A stretch of 64,000 bases of DNA, taken from Diphasiastrum complanatum (lineage: Eukaryota > Streptophyta > Lycopodiopsida > Lycopodiales > Lycopodiaceae). Where the stretch lies: positions 16,153,306 to 16,217,305 of the forward strand of contig CM055110.1 in assembly GCA_029204225.1 (NCBI GenBank), in the 5' to 3' direction. Position numbers and translations under genes: made by a program. The stretch's first letter is position 1. The number at the start of each line of letters is the position of its first letter. Below, one piece after another: positions 27,843 through 42,300 of the stretch. Below the pieces are notes generated by a model. It did no database searches, was not told the origin of the DNA, and saw only the letters and a list, made by a program, of their open reading frames with translations.

Positions 27843-30290
27843 ATGGCAACGGAGAGGCGTCTGGGTGTGGGGCTGGATTTCTCACCCTACAGCAAAAATG
27901 CTCTTCAATGGACTCTAGACAACATGGCAAAAGAGGGCGACTACCTGCTGCTTGTCGCTGTAGTCAGCAGTGACTCGGACGCTCCTGAAGTCCATCTGTG
28001 GGGAGATACTGGCTCCCGTAATCCATCCTTATCCCTGTCTCTCTTTTCCTTACCCCCTTACATCGTCTCAGCTTCTTCTCACAAGAAATATCTGTCATTC
28101 GTTGTCTGAAGTTGGATTTCTTACGAGTTTTAATGGAAAAGATGTGAAGTTTCGTGATGGGTTTGTTGTTTGTTTGCTAATCTAGCTCTGATACCCTTTG
28201 CTGAATTGGAGGATCCTAATCTGCTGAAGAGGTACGGTGTGACATTGGATGCGGAGATTCTTTCAACACTAGAATTGGCTGAGAGAGAGAAGAAGGTTAT
28301 ATTTTTCCTTGTCAATCATATGAGCCTTTGAGTTATTTATATTTTTCCATGAAGTTTCATGCGAGTTGCCTTTTCTTGAGCTGGGTTTTGACGTCTGACT
28401 TTACATAGCACAGGTGATTGTGGTTCTCAAGGTTTACTACGGCGATGCGAGGGACAAACTTTGCGATGCAGTTGGGGATATTCCTCTTGATCATCTCACG
28501 CTGGGCAGTCGTGGTCTTGGAACTTTGAAGAGGTACTAGATCTACTATACACTGTACGGTGAGTTTTTCAGGGTTTGAGTTTGATTTTGTTTGTTGTTTC
28601 GTGTGGAACTAGAGATCGTGAAACTTATCTTACTCTTACTTTCTCGATTGTCGACCTACCAACTACATGGCGAAGCTTGAAGACGCATCTAAGCTCTAGC
28701 AGTGGCACGTTTTAGCTTTTCTTGCTCTTACAAGCTGCTGACATTCTTATCGTAGAAAGCGTTTCATTTGGAAATAAGTTGTATCTCTCCCATGGAACAT
28801 GGTTTTTTGGTTGGTCTTGAGGAACCACTGAAAGGGTGTGAACTTTACTCCATCCAGAGATGATTTCTTGGTCCATCCAGAGATGATTTCTTGACCAAGC
28901 AAGACATTTCAAACCTCTAAGAGATTTGTGCGACCATTTTGAGTACCAAAACTAGGACCATTTCTGGTTAGGTTGCTGCAGTCTGCAAGGAAGGTTTTGT
29001 GTGACTCTTGAGTGGATGACATAGCCGTACACGAAGATATGGCTGCAACTGATTGTCGTTAAAAACAAATCAAGTTTTGCAGCATTTTAAAGCAATCACG
29101 TGCTGTTTATTGTTAGCATCTGTTAGTATCGCATTCCCTCATTTTAAATGGTTGCATGCGGTGCAAGAAACCTTGAAATCCCTCTTGATTGGCGTGCCTA
29201 TCTCATTTAATCTAATCACACTGAAAAGGTCCATGGTATTGATTTAGGTAATAAATCATCTTGCTGTAACGTTAGCTGCATCAGTTATTGTTCGTGTTCA
29301 TACTTTCTTCTTCCTCTTTGAATAATGACAATGTACATTAGTCTCACCATTTTAAAGGGTGTTAATAAAACTCGAGAGCTGTACTTATTCTGTTTTTTGA
29401 GAGTATGATCTATCCATCTTGGGCCTACTAGCATGATTCTTAGTTGCACAGTGTAATTCCTTTTGTCATATTCAGTATATCCAGTAAGAACAGAATTGCT
29501 CGGCTATCAGATCTGATTCGATGTTTTAAAGGTATAGATCTTCATGAAGCAATAGCTTCAGAAAAAATGATTATGGGTTTCCTTGTAAAAGTGGACTATT
29601 TAATGCTGACTGTGCCTGACATGTATTTGGGGAATGGTCTTTTTAGTGGCCCTTGCACCCAGTAAAATGACCATAATTATGGCACGGCCGTTAGCCGGAG
29701 TCATAATTGAATGGCCATTGAACTGGGTGTCAAGGTCACCAAAAAGACTTCTCCCAAGCATAAAGACCAGCCTTGCCATAATTTTTTGATCGGGTGCAAA
29801 GGTCACTTAAAAGACTTTTCCAAGCGTAAAGGATGTATTGGCATTTACATTATGGCTGTAATTATTTTTATGGCCCATAGATTTTGACTTTTTACGAGGT
29901 GTTGTGTGCTGCTTGAAATTCTTTATGAACATTTTATGAGCAAGAAACTGTTTTTGAAAAGTTTTATGGATTTCAGATGTAATGTGTCACATGTTGCTTT
30001 CACAAATGATAATCTAATTTACATTTTGTTTTACTGTCTTTTTTCATAACACAACTCACTCACAAAGGTTAATCTCCAAAGAAATGAAGTTCTTTGACTG
30101 ATTCAATGCACTTCAAACATATGAAGCAGATTGCCAACACAATCCTTTACGTTCTTTATATATTAATCTGTCTTCTTTGTTGTTCTTCAGGGCTCTATTA
30201 GGTAGCGTGAGCAATTATGTGGTGAACAATGCCCAGTGCCCTGTGACAGTTGTTAAGTTACCAGAAGGGTCAACAACAAGCAAACATTGA
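27843..30290 (+). CDS. Universal stress protein A-like, four exons
   Basis: Exons 27843-28017, 28186-28295, 28414-28532 and 30191-30290 join through GT/AG introns into a 504-base frame (167 residues, stop TGA). This is the usual length for plant single-domain USPs. The product starts [20 protein letters not shown], has [20 protein letters not shown] across the first splice and ARDKLCDAV in exon 3. [20 protein letters not shown] spans the last splice. It is the GxRGLG...GSVS nucleotide-binding loop of the ATP-binding USP class. The family consists of small cytosolic or nuclear alpha/beta proteins linked to stress responses; the role here is not shown by the sequence. Intron 3 is 1.66 kb and contains a dispersed repeat. 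The 5' UTR carries a GA-rich run (27729-27785). All splice sites and the reading frame are intact. Confidence 0.93.
29625..30100 (+). repeat. Dispersed repeat inside intron 3, copy 1
   Basis: Matches 32900-33345 over its whole length with many small differences (GCACCCAGTAAAA, TTTATGGCCCATAGA, GAATGAAGTTCTTT in the same order). No coding capacity. It is probably an old non-autonomous element. Confidence 0.75.
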
Positions 30291-30299
30291 TGTTTACAT

Positions 30300-31156
30300 T
30301 TACAAGTTGCTGCTGAAGTCACTTTGCCTCTCAAATACTTCTAGAATATTATCTGTTGTTGTTATTTAGTGCATATTCTTGAGATAATAATGGTCAAAGT
30401 GGAGGCTTTTTGGGGTATCACTTGTCCATCAAGCATGCAATTACTTGATGCTTATGCTTCCAGTATATAATATAGTGACTATCAGGAAGGGTGAAGCTAT
30501 ACGTATTAGCATGGAAAAGTGTGACCTTTCCTTCGAAGTATAATGATGGCTGTGAAGTTGCCAGAAGATAGCATGATCTTTCTGTTTCTTGATTGTATCT
30601 GTCCTTTTTAGCAATTCTGTTGTATTGTATCACCTGTTGCTAGCATTGGACATTGTTTGAATTGTTATGTAAACTTTATCTCCAAAAGGGGAGGACAATA
30701 TCTATTTCCAAACAAGTATTCCGCAACAGAAATATTTATTGTATGCAAAGATGAATTTTTCAAGGCAGAAAGGACAGTTTCATCAAACAAAACATAAGAT
30801 TTGTTGGTGTTTACCATTGATAGTTCATGTTTGAAAACTTTGGCTTACAACTTGCAATTCAGGACATGCTCTAATCTTCTGCTTTGGTTTGTCTCAAGCT
30901 CTTTTGATAAAAACGTTTTTAACAAGTACATTATTATATGGAGTACGTTGAAGAAGAGAGAAAATTATGAAGGTTGAGTGTTTATCAGTTTAAATCACCA
31001 TTAACCTCTAGCCACTGTGGGCAGAGCACCCTAAGTGTATGTTGTGTGCCAGCAATCCAACTGGATCTGGTGTTGTATCTAGTAAGATTTCAAGGTACTG
31101 TGTGAACCTTCAAAAATTTAGGAACTAGAGTAGAAGACCAATAAAAAAGGCTCGTG

Positions 31157-31195
<39 letters not shown>

Positions 31196-31324
31196 TCATA
31201 TTTTCAAAGTATAGATGATATTGTTCACAATATTAACATATATATGCACATATGTATTTTTTCAAACAAGCCCAACTACTACTTGCTATTAAGGTTATCA
31301 ACAAGTATGTGTTGAGAACATTTA
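30300..31324. other. No gene seen
   Basis: AT-rich sequence downstream of the stress-protein gene, presumably including its 3' UTR. A (CT)n tract of 33 bases lies at 31159-31191. Confidence 0.4.
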
Positions 31325-32165
31325 CAAAATGACCCAACCAAGGCCCTTAAGATTGTGGAGAACAATGATTCATTATGTAAGGTTTTCCAACTTTTAAAAA
31401 TCAGAACTGGCAATTCGAGTGATATTTCATTATGTAAGGTTTTCCAACTTTTAAAAATCAGAACTGGCAATGCGGGTGATTCAGAATTAGAGTCCTTGAG
31501 AAAAATGGAAAGAAATGTTCTATTTTTATGCAAAAAAAATGCTGTAAAATTTATAAAATATTGATCTCTGATCACATTTTGCATAGGTTGCTTAGTAGCT
31601 CTAAGATAATAAAGAACCTTCATTGCAATGGGCAATCTCAAGTGTTGACTCTTTAGTGTGCACAATAGTTGACTAATTTATAAGAATTAAATCCAGATAT
31701 GATCACAATTCAAATTTGAATGGCATGATCCATGATCATATTCAAATTTGAATGGCATGATCCATTTAACATAATAAACACAAATAGATCTCAAGAGTAA
31801 GTAAACTCAATTCATTGTCCATCATTGAGTCAAATGAATAAATTACAATATGGCCCAGCCAAGGTGGTTAAGAGCGTGGAGAACAATGATTCAATTCCAA
31901 ACTTTTAAAAATCAGAAGAATTGGCAATTAGGGTGATTCGAATCAGAATCTTAGAGAAAAATAGAAAGAAGTGGTCTATTTTTATGCTAAAAAAATGCTG
32001 TAAAAATTATAAAATATTGATGTCTTATCACATTTTGCATAGTCAACTTAGTAGCACTCAAATAATAAAGAATCTTCATTGCAATGGCCAATCTCAACTC
32101 TTGAGTCCACACAGTAATTGACTAAATAGTAAGATTTCAAATCCGGATATGACAACAAATCAAAT
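31325..32165 (+). repeat. Direct repeat pair with an internal 57-bp duplication
   Basis: 31325-31725 and 31850-32165 are diverged copies (shared GTGGAGAACAATGATTCA, AAAAAAATGCTGTAAAA, AATCTTCATTGCAATGG). The first copy contains a 57-base internal duplication starting at 31370 and 31427 (TCATTATGTAAGGTTTTCCA). Two TTCAAATTTGAATGGCATGA units lie at 31707-31765 between the copies. Confidence 0.8.
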
Positions 32166-32225
32166 TTGAATATAAGTACGGTTAAACATGATTGAATCTC
32201 AAATGCAAACTCAATTCGTTGTCCA

Positions 32226-32229
<4 letters not shown>

Positions 32230-32298
<69 letters not shown>
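32230..32298. repeat. (CT)34 microsatellite
   Basis: An uninterrupted tract starting 65 bases after the end of the 31.3-32.2 kb repeat pair. Confidence 0.97.
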
Positions 32299-32299
<1 letters not shown>

Positions 32300-32899
32300 A
32301 GCCAAAAGCCTATCATGCAAATATATGGCTACTCTTTGGACTAAAAATTGATACAGTTGAATCGACACATCATTCTCCCAATGAAATCATCAATGTTCCA
32401 CATTTCAATGAGCATCTAAAATTTTCACCTTCCCCCCTCCTATATGGATGCTATCACAATCTTCATGAGGAGGAAAATTATGGAGCTATTCATGATGGTA
32501 AAGGGGACATTTTTTTAAAGGTGGAGTTTCTTTGAGGTTTAAATTGGTACAACTTTTTTAAAACGAAATCTTGATTCTTTTAAAAAAAGAAACAACTCAG
32601 TAAAACCTTAACTATGCAGTGACTAAGGTTTGAATATATACCTTTCTTGTTGCGATATACAACTTTATCCAACCCACCCCGCTGTGATGGACTTCAATTC
32701 TTAAACAAAAATCATGGAAAAAGTAAAGGCCTATATTTTATGATTAACGATGACTTCACACGAGCTTACGTAGGCTTACAAGTTTTTAGAAGATATTTTT
32801 GGAATTCTCTCATATGTAGGGTTTTGTACAATAAAAATACCGGCATTGGTTAATCACTTGCGTATCGATTTGTATATAGTCATGCTATTGAAGTAACAC

Positions 32900-33345
32900 A
32901 ATGGTGAATGGTCATTTTAGTGAGCTTTGCACCCAGTAAAACGGTCGTACAATTATGGCGAGAGTGTTAGGGCAAGACATAATTGTGAACAGTTGTTGAA
33001 CCAAGTGTGAAGGTCATATGGTGACTTTTCCAAATGTAAAGGATTGTCTTCTGTGAAGGTCATTAAAAAAACTTTTTCCAAGTGTACATGATTGTCTTGG
33101 CATTTTACATTATGTTTGAAAATATATTTATGGCCCATAGACTTTCACATTTAAGAGATGTAATGTTTGTCCCAAATCCTTTATGAACATTTTGTTAGCT
33201 GTAAATTGTTTTAAAATAGTTTTATGGACTTCAAGATTTGGTAATATCTCATATGCAACTTTACATTTCATTTTATGGTCCTTTTCCATAAAACAACTCA
33301 TGCACAGAGGTGAAATCATAATTTTTAGAGGAATGAAGTTCTTTA
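32900..33345 (+). repeat. Dispersed repeat, copy 2
   Basis: The counterpart of 29625-30100 in the stress-protein intron, same orientation. Confidence 0.75.
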
Positions 33346-34740
<1,395 letters not shown>

Positions 34741-35129
34741 GGCATGTTTCTCATGGCTGGGTGTAAACTAAAACATGCAGAGCTTTCAACTATCTTGTAC
34801 TTTAAAAATGGTTATAGCTAAATATTTGTCTGTAGGGTAAAGATGACATGTATTGATTGGACTAATTAAAAAATGGGTGAAAATTGGGTCCAATGGGGTG
34901 TAAAGCAACAATGTGAGGGGCTGGACTTGAGATTAACATTGAGTATATATATATATATATATACATAAAATAATGTTGAGCATTCTTATACTTTGTCAAT
35001 TTTCTCAAGCTGGGACTATGTATAAAAATATAATAGGACTATATGTAAAAAATATATTTTATGTGGTTAAAAGGTTTATGGCTATTTTATTTGAAAGGTT
35101 TCCTTGCATTATACATGTCATTTGAAAGG

Positions 35130-35850
35130 TAAGAGAAAAAAAAAGCCCATTTAGGTGAAAGGTATGGGTGCACGTCATTCCATTTTCTTAATGAAACCAT
35201 CACTCATTTGTTATCTTCATATTTGGTTGTCCATAAAAAAAAGTGCACCCTATTACCCACAATGTAATGGACAAGCAAAGTCGTCAAACCAGATGCTCTT
35301 TACCATTACCACGAAAATAAATGAGGCCACACGCTTAGACTAGGAACATACGCTCCATGTGGCCTATGGACTTTCGAGACCACATATAAAGTGAGGACAC
35401 CATTTTAGATGTTATATGGTCAAGAAGCCATACCCACCGAGTTTGTCATTCCAAGCACGAGAGTGGCTATCACTGAATGATTGAGTACCAACAAGTCTAT
35501 CAAACGAAGACTCCACAATCTTCTCCAAATTCAGTGAAACCTCAATTTGTTCCCTCCATGTGTTAGCCACGGAAAACAGTATAGAAAAGCCTGGCACAAT
35601 TGTAATATCCAAGGACCTTTTTAAGAGAGAATTGGCGCTTCTATGAAGAGCCTTACAAGGTAGTTGAGATCCGACCCAACAACATAGTTATACTCGCCAA
35701 CCTACAGGAACAACTCTTCGACACACCTATCAATGGTAGTAGATTATGTTGCTACTGTCCAGTTGATGTCCAAGTACAAGATGAACCTCATGCATCATTA
35801 GCCTTCATGCCGCTTTCACAAGGAGATGGATCATATTAGAATAGTTACGA
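35130..35850 (+). pseudogene. Ty3-type integrase C-terminal part (decayed)
   Basis: Plus-strand readings in changing frames give KKSAPYYPQCNGQAKSSNQM (the end of the integrase core, normally including the catalytic Glu region YYPQxNGQAE). After that come LWTFETTYKVRTPF, MLYGQEAIPTEFVIPSTRVA and a C-terminal segment with RELALLYEEPYKVV-like sequence split by shifts. The order is that of Ty3 integrase core and C-terminal domain. The Glu of NGQAE reads Lys. At least four disruptions are present. Confidence 0.8.
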
Positions 35851-36086
35851 CCAATAGGCAAGATAGAATTTCAAGTTGATTCAATAATTTTTAAGATAGA
35901 ATAGGTGGTAAGTTAGGTAGATGTCATAGCCTTAGTGTATTGGGCTAGGTCATAAGTCTAGAGTTTAGTTAGGAGTATTTGAAACCAATTAGAATCAACC
36001 TTAGGATTAGTGAACATGGAACTTAGAATTACTCATAGTCAGTTATGATAGTTTAGTTAGGTTAGTTTGTCTAGTCAGGATAAAGT

Positions 36087-36703
36087 TGTGAAAAATTCAA
36101 CTAGTTTAGTTTGAGGCAAACATGAAATTTCAACTTAGAGATAGATTCATAGGTCTAAATAGTGTTTGTACTATTTTTGGCAAGTAGATAAATGGAGATT
36201 TGGACCAGATTTGGACCCATTCTTATTGGCTAGATCTCATGCATTGCATCTAGACGGTTTTTTGATGAAGTACGAAGAAGTTACTATTTAGGACAAGTTT
36301 GGGGAAATTGGTGAAATTTTAGCAGCTATAAATAGCAATACCAACGTGGAGAAGCTATCTTTGTATTCTCATTTTATGTGGAGAATTTTTTTTTTTTTTT
36401 ATTCTATGTCCATCTCATGTGTATTTCTCAAGATATCTTGATTTCTAGTGTGTAGAATGTCATTTTTGTTGTTGATCTTCAATCCACATGTGTGAAGGAC
36501 AGTATGCTGTTGTTTTCGTATGGACAAGGATAGTACCATATTGGATCTTAGTGCTTGTGATCATATCTTAGTGATTTATGCAATTCTAGCATGTGTAAAT
36601 TGATGATTTATATCTTGTAGCTAGATCTAGATGTGTATCCAAATTTGGTCAAGATCTTGTTGATCCATTAAGTATGTTTTGAATCTGTTTTTTTTTTTTC
36701 ACA
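36087..36703 (+). mobile_element. Copia LTR (family C), 5' LTR
   Basis: 617 bases with inverted termini TGTGAAAAA...TTTTTTTCACA, followed directly by an initiator-Met type PBS. A TATAAATA box lies at 36327-36334 and would start transcription about 350 bases before the LTR end. No 3' LTR is recognisable in the window, so the element is incomplete or disrupted. Confidence 0.8.
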
Positions 36704-36716
36704 TGGTATCAGAGCA
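36704..36716 (+). other. Primer-binding site, tRNA-iMet type
   Basis: TGGTATCAGAGCA directly after the LTR, the standard plant Copia PBS (complement of the initiator tRNA-Met 3' end). Confidence 0.9.
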
Positions 36717-37290
36717 GGTTGCAGGCCAAAGTTGGAGTATTTTCCAGATCTAGAGGTAGATTTGAGGGCTTTAAAGGGGTGGTTTTCTAGCTCAAATCTT
36801 GCATTTTCAAGTATAGAAAATGGATCTTTGTGATCCAAGCATCATTTTAGGTCAAATCACTTGGAGTAGGCTGTTTTTTTGAACCATTTATTGGAATGTG
36901 GAGACAAAAGTTTGTCATGATGGTGGATGCTACATTCTATTAGATGATATATCAAGATTCTTTGCATATAGATTTTGCTTGATTCAATATTTTGCATTTT
37001 TGAAAGAACCCTAAATTTGATAGGATCTCTTAATTTTAAGTTGTTGGAATTTTTAAAGAGTGTGTTTCAATCTTAAATGTTAGAAAAATTTCATCATATT
37101 GTGTTTAGATCTGTTGTGATCAAGAAATCAACATTCTATGTGCTAGGATCTGCTAGAAGAGAGAAAAGGAGAGGCTAGATTGTTTCCAAATCTTCGTGAT
37201 TTTTTCTTGAGTAACGAGTTTCATTTGATGATTTTCGAGAGTTCTCAGTGCATTGGAACAGGTTCAAAGAGAAGTTCAGATCATTGCAAC

Positions 37291-37715
37291 ATGGCAACCT
37301 CAAGTGGCTTCATGTTGGAAGGCAATGATAGGCTTATCTCAACAAACTATTCAACTTAGAAGGTGAGGATGTATTCTTTGGTAGAGATGAATGGTTTGAT
37401 GGATATTGTTGTAGGTGTGGAGGAGAGACCTTTGGCACCTCAAGAGCAATTGAGGTATGACAAGAGGGCAAAGAAATCTCTACATGTGTCAAGATGAATG
37501 TGACTAGTGAACTTTTCAAGGAAGTTGATAATTGCACAACATCTAGTGAAGCTTGGGAAACCTTGAAGAAGGTTTATGAGTCCAAGTCTACATCTAAGTC
37601 CTAATCCTAAGGAGAAAATTTTTTCAAAGTCTTCAAAAGAAGGATAAAAGTGCTCATGCTTTTGTTTTGAGATTTAAAGCTTTGAGTGATGAACTAGGAT
37701 GCATTAGTGAAAGCA
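37291..37715 (+). pseudogene. Copia gag (family C), truncated
   Basis: ATG 37291 reads MATSSGFMLEGNDRLISTNY, then a stop replacing Trp of the NYxxWK motif. VRMYSLVEMNGLMDIVVG follows. After a frameshift comes KMNVTSELFKEVDNC and SSEAWETLKKVYESKS, typical of the UBN2/gag-polypeptide domain of Copia. RFKALSDELGCISE ends near 37715, where unrelated sequence begins. It lies about 575 bases after the PBS. Confidence 0.8.
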
Positions 37716-37716
37716 G

Positions 37717-38530
37717 ATCCAGAACCTCAATGCACAAATCCAACAGCAACAGTAGATGATTAGCCACCTCCAAAACCAAATCCAGTTGAAAAATCAAAAA
37801 ATCTCCAACCTGCAAAATACCATGGCAAACCTTACGACGGAGTGCAACGACGCATTGGCAGTAGCAACAGCAGCACGTTCTGCAACGAAGGATAAGTTGA
37901 AACAAGTCAATTTCACAGATTTTTCACCTCTAGCTATTCCCGAGGGAACTCAGATCCCAGTGGTGGCATATCAGCAATTGGCGCAAAAGCTAAAGGCCAC
38001 GACGGAGCAACACAACAAAATGCAAAAATCCTATACTTCTTCCGTCGAGGCCCTCAACAAATACATTGCCACCCTAGAAGAGAAACTCAAGGCAGCCACC
38101 CAATCAGTGCCTTCTGTCCATGCAGAACATGCCCAATTTCACCAACCAAGGCCACACTAACTGCGATGGGTCAGATGGTGGTGATGGGACAAGTTTCCAA
38201 CAGCCTCCACCAACAAATCAGGGGTCAACACTTCAAGGCCCAACTCAAGTGCCAACAGTTCCCCCATCAATCAACCCACAAGACGCTAGTGGTACTTTCT
38301 CCCAACACCCTCTCTCCTCTTTCGCTTCTAATCCCATTCACACCACTAACATTCCTTCCATCCAACGCCAATTTTCTCCTAATTCCCAACAAATTGCTAA
38401 ATCCAATCCCTCACCACCTCTCTCCCCGCAACCCGATCCACGGCAAGAACATATCTTGCTAGCGGAAGCACCTACAATACAGCATAGGATCATTCCAAAT
38501 GAACCTAACAAGGGCCTATTGATGTCTTAG
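37717..38530 (+). CDS. Unrecognised coiled-coil and proline-rich ORF
   Basis: Two overlapping plus-strand frames (37756-38160 and 38120-38530). The first starts MISHLQNQIQLKNQKISNLQ and shows strong heptad character to about residue 120, with a central segment FTDFSPLAIPEGTQIPVVAY. The second is rich in Pro, Ser, Gln and Thr. A frameshift near 38140 probably joins them. The sequence departs from Copia gag at 37716 without a PBS or domain I recognise. Coiled coil followed by a Pro-rich linker recalls the 1.0-1.3 kb part of the family at 210-1498, but no clear residue match was found. It could be a gag-like protein of an inserted element. Confidence 0.4.
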
Positions 38531-38550
38531 GAGTTTGCAAAGAAATTTCA

Positions 38551-39100
38551 ACCCAAGGAGCGATGCGGATACATTCTTTCAAACCTCGATGTCTGCAAAA
38601 CTCATCAAGAAGCAGTCAAACTCTTTGATCCACAATAGAAATGGTGGGATCAACTATTTCTGCAAAGCAAAACCTCAATGGCACGGTATCTTGACACACC
38701 CGTCTATATGCGCATTACTCCATATTACTATCAGATAGATTGCCGAGCGTCGTTTTCTGCCATGAAGGTTAAAAACAAGATTTATTGGCCAAGCTGACAT
38801 GTGTGAATACCCGCAACCCGACTGACGACATGATTACAAATTGTCACGTCTTCTAACAACAACACCATGGCAACCCCGATCGTGATGTTCGACATTTTGC
38901 GGATAACTACGGCCTGGTGTCATTTTTGGCAGTATTAAAAGGCTACTATGATCGGGGACTACCGTCGATTGCCATCGATATCAATCAGCCCTTACAAACT
39001 GAAGACGACCACATCAATGTAGCACGGGTTTATTACCAGGCAGCCCTCACTTCAACGCTTCATGTTGATATGGTCGAGTTGTGGAAAACCCATGGATTTC
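38551..39100 (+). pseudogene. Unrecognised degenerate reading following the Pro-rich ORF
   Basis: Plus-strand readings in two frames with few stops give ERCGYILSNLDVCKTHQEAV, WWDQLFLQSKTSMARYLDTP, YMRITPYYYQIDCRASFSAM and then, after a shift, VSFLAVLKGYYDRGLPSIAI and DDHINVARVYYQAALTSTLH. The composition is protein-like. I could not assign it. It may be the 3' part of the same inserted element. Confidence 0.35.
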
Positions 39101-39369
39101 TTCAGGGTACGTTATACTATTATACCGCAAGGCCCTTCCTTACCAAATTACACTGGCAGATGATGGAGGGAATCACCAATACCTCTCTTGTGTTCTTCAC
39201 TATGGCTTGGGGACTAGATCCAGGAGGAAACTCCAGGAGGGATCTAGGTTTGGATGGGTGGTTTTGCTCCACAGTGTCCTTTGGTTGTTTTGCAACAGGG
39301 TCTAGTCAGATCTTCATAAGGGGGCTTGTTGGAGGAGGCCAAAATTGCATTTTTTGCATGATCTAAGCT

Positions 39370-42300
39370 TATGATTGCTTGCTGGACCTGTTAGAAGCTT
39401 CTATGCCTCTACAATGAACCTTAGTAGAGTGCTTGCAATCTCTGATCCAAGGCTTATTGGGCTGGAGTGCAATTTTGATGATACCACCTTCCCAAAGTGC
39501 ACCTTCCTACCTATTTTTGGCCATTTACAGCTAGCACGTGTGAAGCCTAGGTGGCAGGTTGATGTGGCAAGTGCCTTGTAGACCCACTCTCCCTCCGTAC
39601 TGTGCTTTACAGCAATCGATTTGGTGTCATGTAGAGAAAGTTATGGATGTCTAAAGTTTGGCAATTTTTGAACTAAAATTTGCAAAATTTTGGAAATGTT
39701 TTGATGCATGCATGCTTGTAACTCAGTGTAGTCATTTTCTGTTGATGAGAATGTATGGATAGACTGGTATGCATGCTTGGATGCATGTTGCATGTGTAAT
39801 CAGTAGATTGATCAGAAGATTTCTTGCATGAAGCTATTTTTGGTAATTCTAGATAAAAAAAACTGGGTATAGGATAGCCAAATAGTCTTCTTGACTTTTT
39901 GGGCAAAACAGACCTAGATGCAGAGGATTCTTGGAGGAAAAGCTGGTGGTATGGGACATCAGTGATTCTAAAGGGGATTTCTTGGGTAGAATGATCTGTA
40001 AACTGATGGTTAGTGATTGCTGTAATGGTAATACTAACAGAGTCCATTGGTTTTTTATTAGGGTATTTTGGGAATTTATGAGATAAAGATCGATCCCTAT
40101 ATGGTATCTCATTAATTACAAAATATGGAAGCCCTTAAATCTATTTCTCTTTTATATTAGACCTCTACTCTTTAGAACTTTCTTAATACATGACATTGGA
40201 CTGAGATTCATATTATTTTTTTTATTGTAGAACTCTATTCTGAAGGACTATTATAGTTATATGAAATGGTACTTCCATATAAGATTTTTGAATATGGCTC
40301 GAGATTTAGTTTCCTGAACTCTAACGTTAAGCTCTATTTGATAGTTGATTATTGAGAGGTAATATTTGCGTGCAAAGATAGAACTATCCAGTTGGAATAG
40401 AGAAACTCGCTAAGTGATTATTTTGAGTAATCTGGAACTAGAGAAATTTTGGGGTTATTGAGTTGTGAGATATTCATGAATATGGGAAGTAGTAGTAAAG
40501 ATTAAATTAAGGTTTACTGATTGTTACCAAGTACCATTTTGATATGGATTGGATTAGAGGAATAAAGCTTTAATCTTAACTCTGTGTCCAAAGATGTATG
40601 TATAAGTTAGCCTAATCTTGGTGTATGCTAAGATCTGATGTAGGCTGATTGTTAGAAGAAATTTTGTTAATAAGAGTTAGATGGTTGGAAAACTTATGAT
40701 GTGGAGTTATTTACTTCAAAGATTTCCCAGATATGTTATTTACTCATGAGATATAGAGTTCTTTTGTAGCTGAGTTGCAAGATTCTCAGTGAGTTGTGAG
40801 TAACATATGATTGTGGATATTTGTCAGTTTATAGCCTATTTTTATGTATAGGAACATAGTTGGATATGTTGCTCATGTACATATTAATCTTGTGAATCTA
40901 CTATGTGTTTCCTATGTACTGAGTTTATATCGTATACTTAAACTAGTCAATGTGCATAGACATATGGACAAGTAATGTGAGGAACAATTACTCTCAAATT
41001 AATGTCTCTTTTTGTGGAAAGGATAATTCATTAACTTATTTATGGTTTAAAAGAAGAAATGTGGTGTTATACATGTTTAATTGAGATCTGCACCTAGACA
41101 TTTAAGATTTCTGAATCATTTACAATTGACTTGAGTAATTGGATTACTCTTCATTAGAAGTTAATTGGATAAATAAGCAGTGTAAAGAGAATTCATCGGA
41201 AACTGTTTATTTGGACCTATATTGCTTATAAGACACATGATGAATGAATCGTCAATTCATCAATGAGAATTGTGTGCCTAGAGTATAGGACATTCTTGAT
41301 ATAGAATATTTTTTGAAGGAGAACTATCCTAAATTATTGACCATATCCCAGTGAGCTCATATATTGGATGACAGAGTCTAACTAAATGTCAAGGATAACC
41401 ACTGAATTCAGTTGGAATTCAGTAGAACTTTGTAATCTCTAGATGTTGTTCTACGTGATTGTATGCAGTTTATATTGTTAAAGACAAATGTTATACTGGT
41501 CTTTAATTACTTGGTTGATTGTAAAATTTGGAACTCATAATCTAGTTAAGAATCGGGTTGGAAGAATATTCTTGGAATCTAGTAATTTTCCTTGTGGAAA
41601 AGATTTCAGAATGTTTCTTATATTTCCTGAGTGGTATGTTGTGCATATACTCTAGTATCTCTAAATGATTAAGTATGGTTTTGGAATGAAGGCATTGGTC
41701 AGTGGAAATTCTAACTTTGACTAGTCAATCTAACATGTTGAGTCAGTGAAGATGTTGAATTAGTGGAAATATCGAACTCCAAACGGAGCTCTTTCCAATC
41801 TAAATTTTGAACAAAATTCAAGCTTAAATGAAACTTTGAAAGATGGTCGACAAATGTTCGAACCGTCTACAGTCAACCAAAAGTCAATAGGAAAAGTTTG
41901 AGCCTCCAAAGTCTGAGGAACAAGGTCCGACATTTTAAAAATTCGAATCTTATTTGAACAAAATTTGAAAAACCATTTGCAAAAATAAACAAGAATTTTT
42001 TTATAGAAGATAGACTGCAGAAATACACAAAAAAAAAAAACCCATCGGGTTGTGAACGTTAAAGTTCGACACATTGACGATGGAACTCAGATACGATCTT
42101 GATACCTGTATTTAATCAAATTTCTATGTCAAATACCTATTTTTGCTTGTACAAAGTACAATAATTTAGAATTGGTATATGGCACATCAAACTACCACCT
42201 TTAGTATTAAATACTTCTGTGGCACCAATTGTAATCTCCAAGTAATTGGCAAACAAATGATGCTCTATATTTAGGCATGTATACAATTAGAGCAAGAGCA

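Noticed and set aside
31355-31564. Small protein with a 19-residue repeat
   Set aside because: The frame exists because a 57-base duplication preserves phase. The counterpart repeat at 31850-32165 does not keep the frame.
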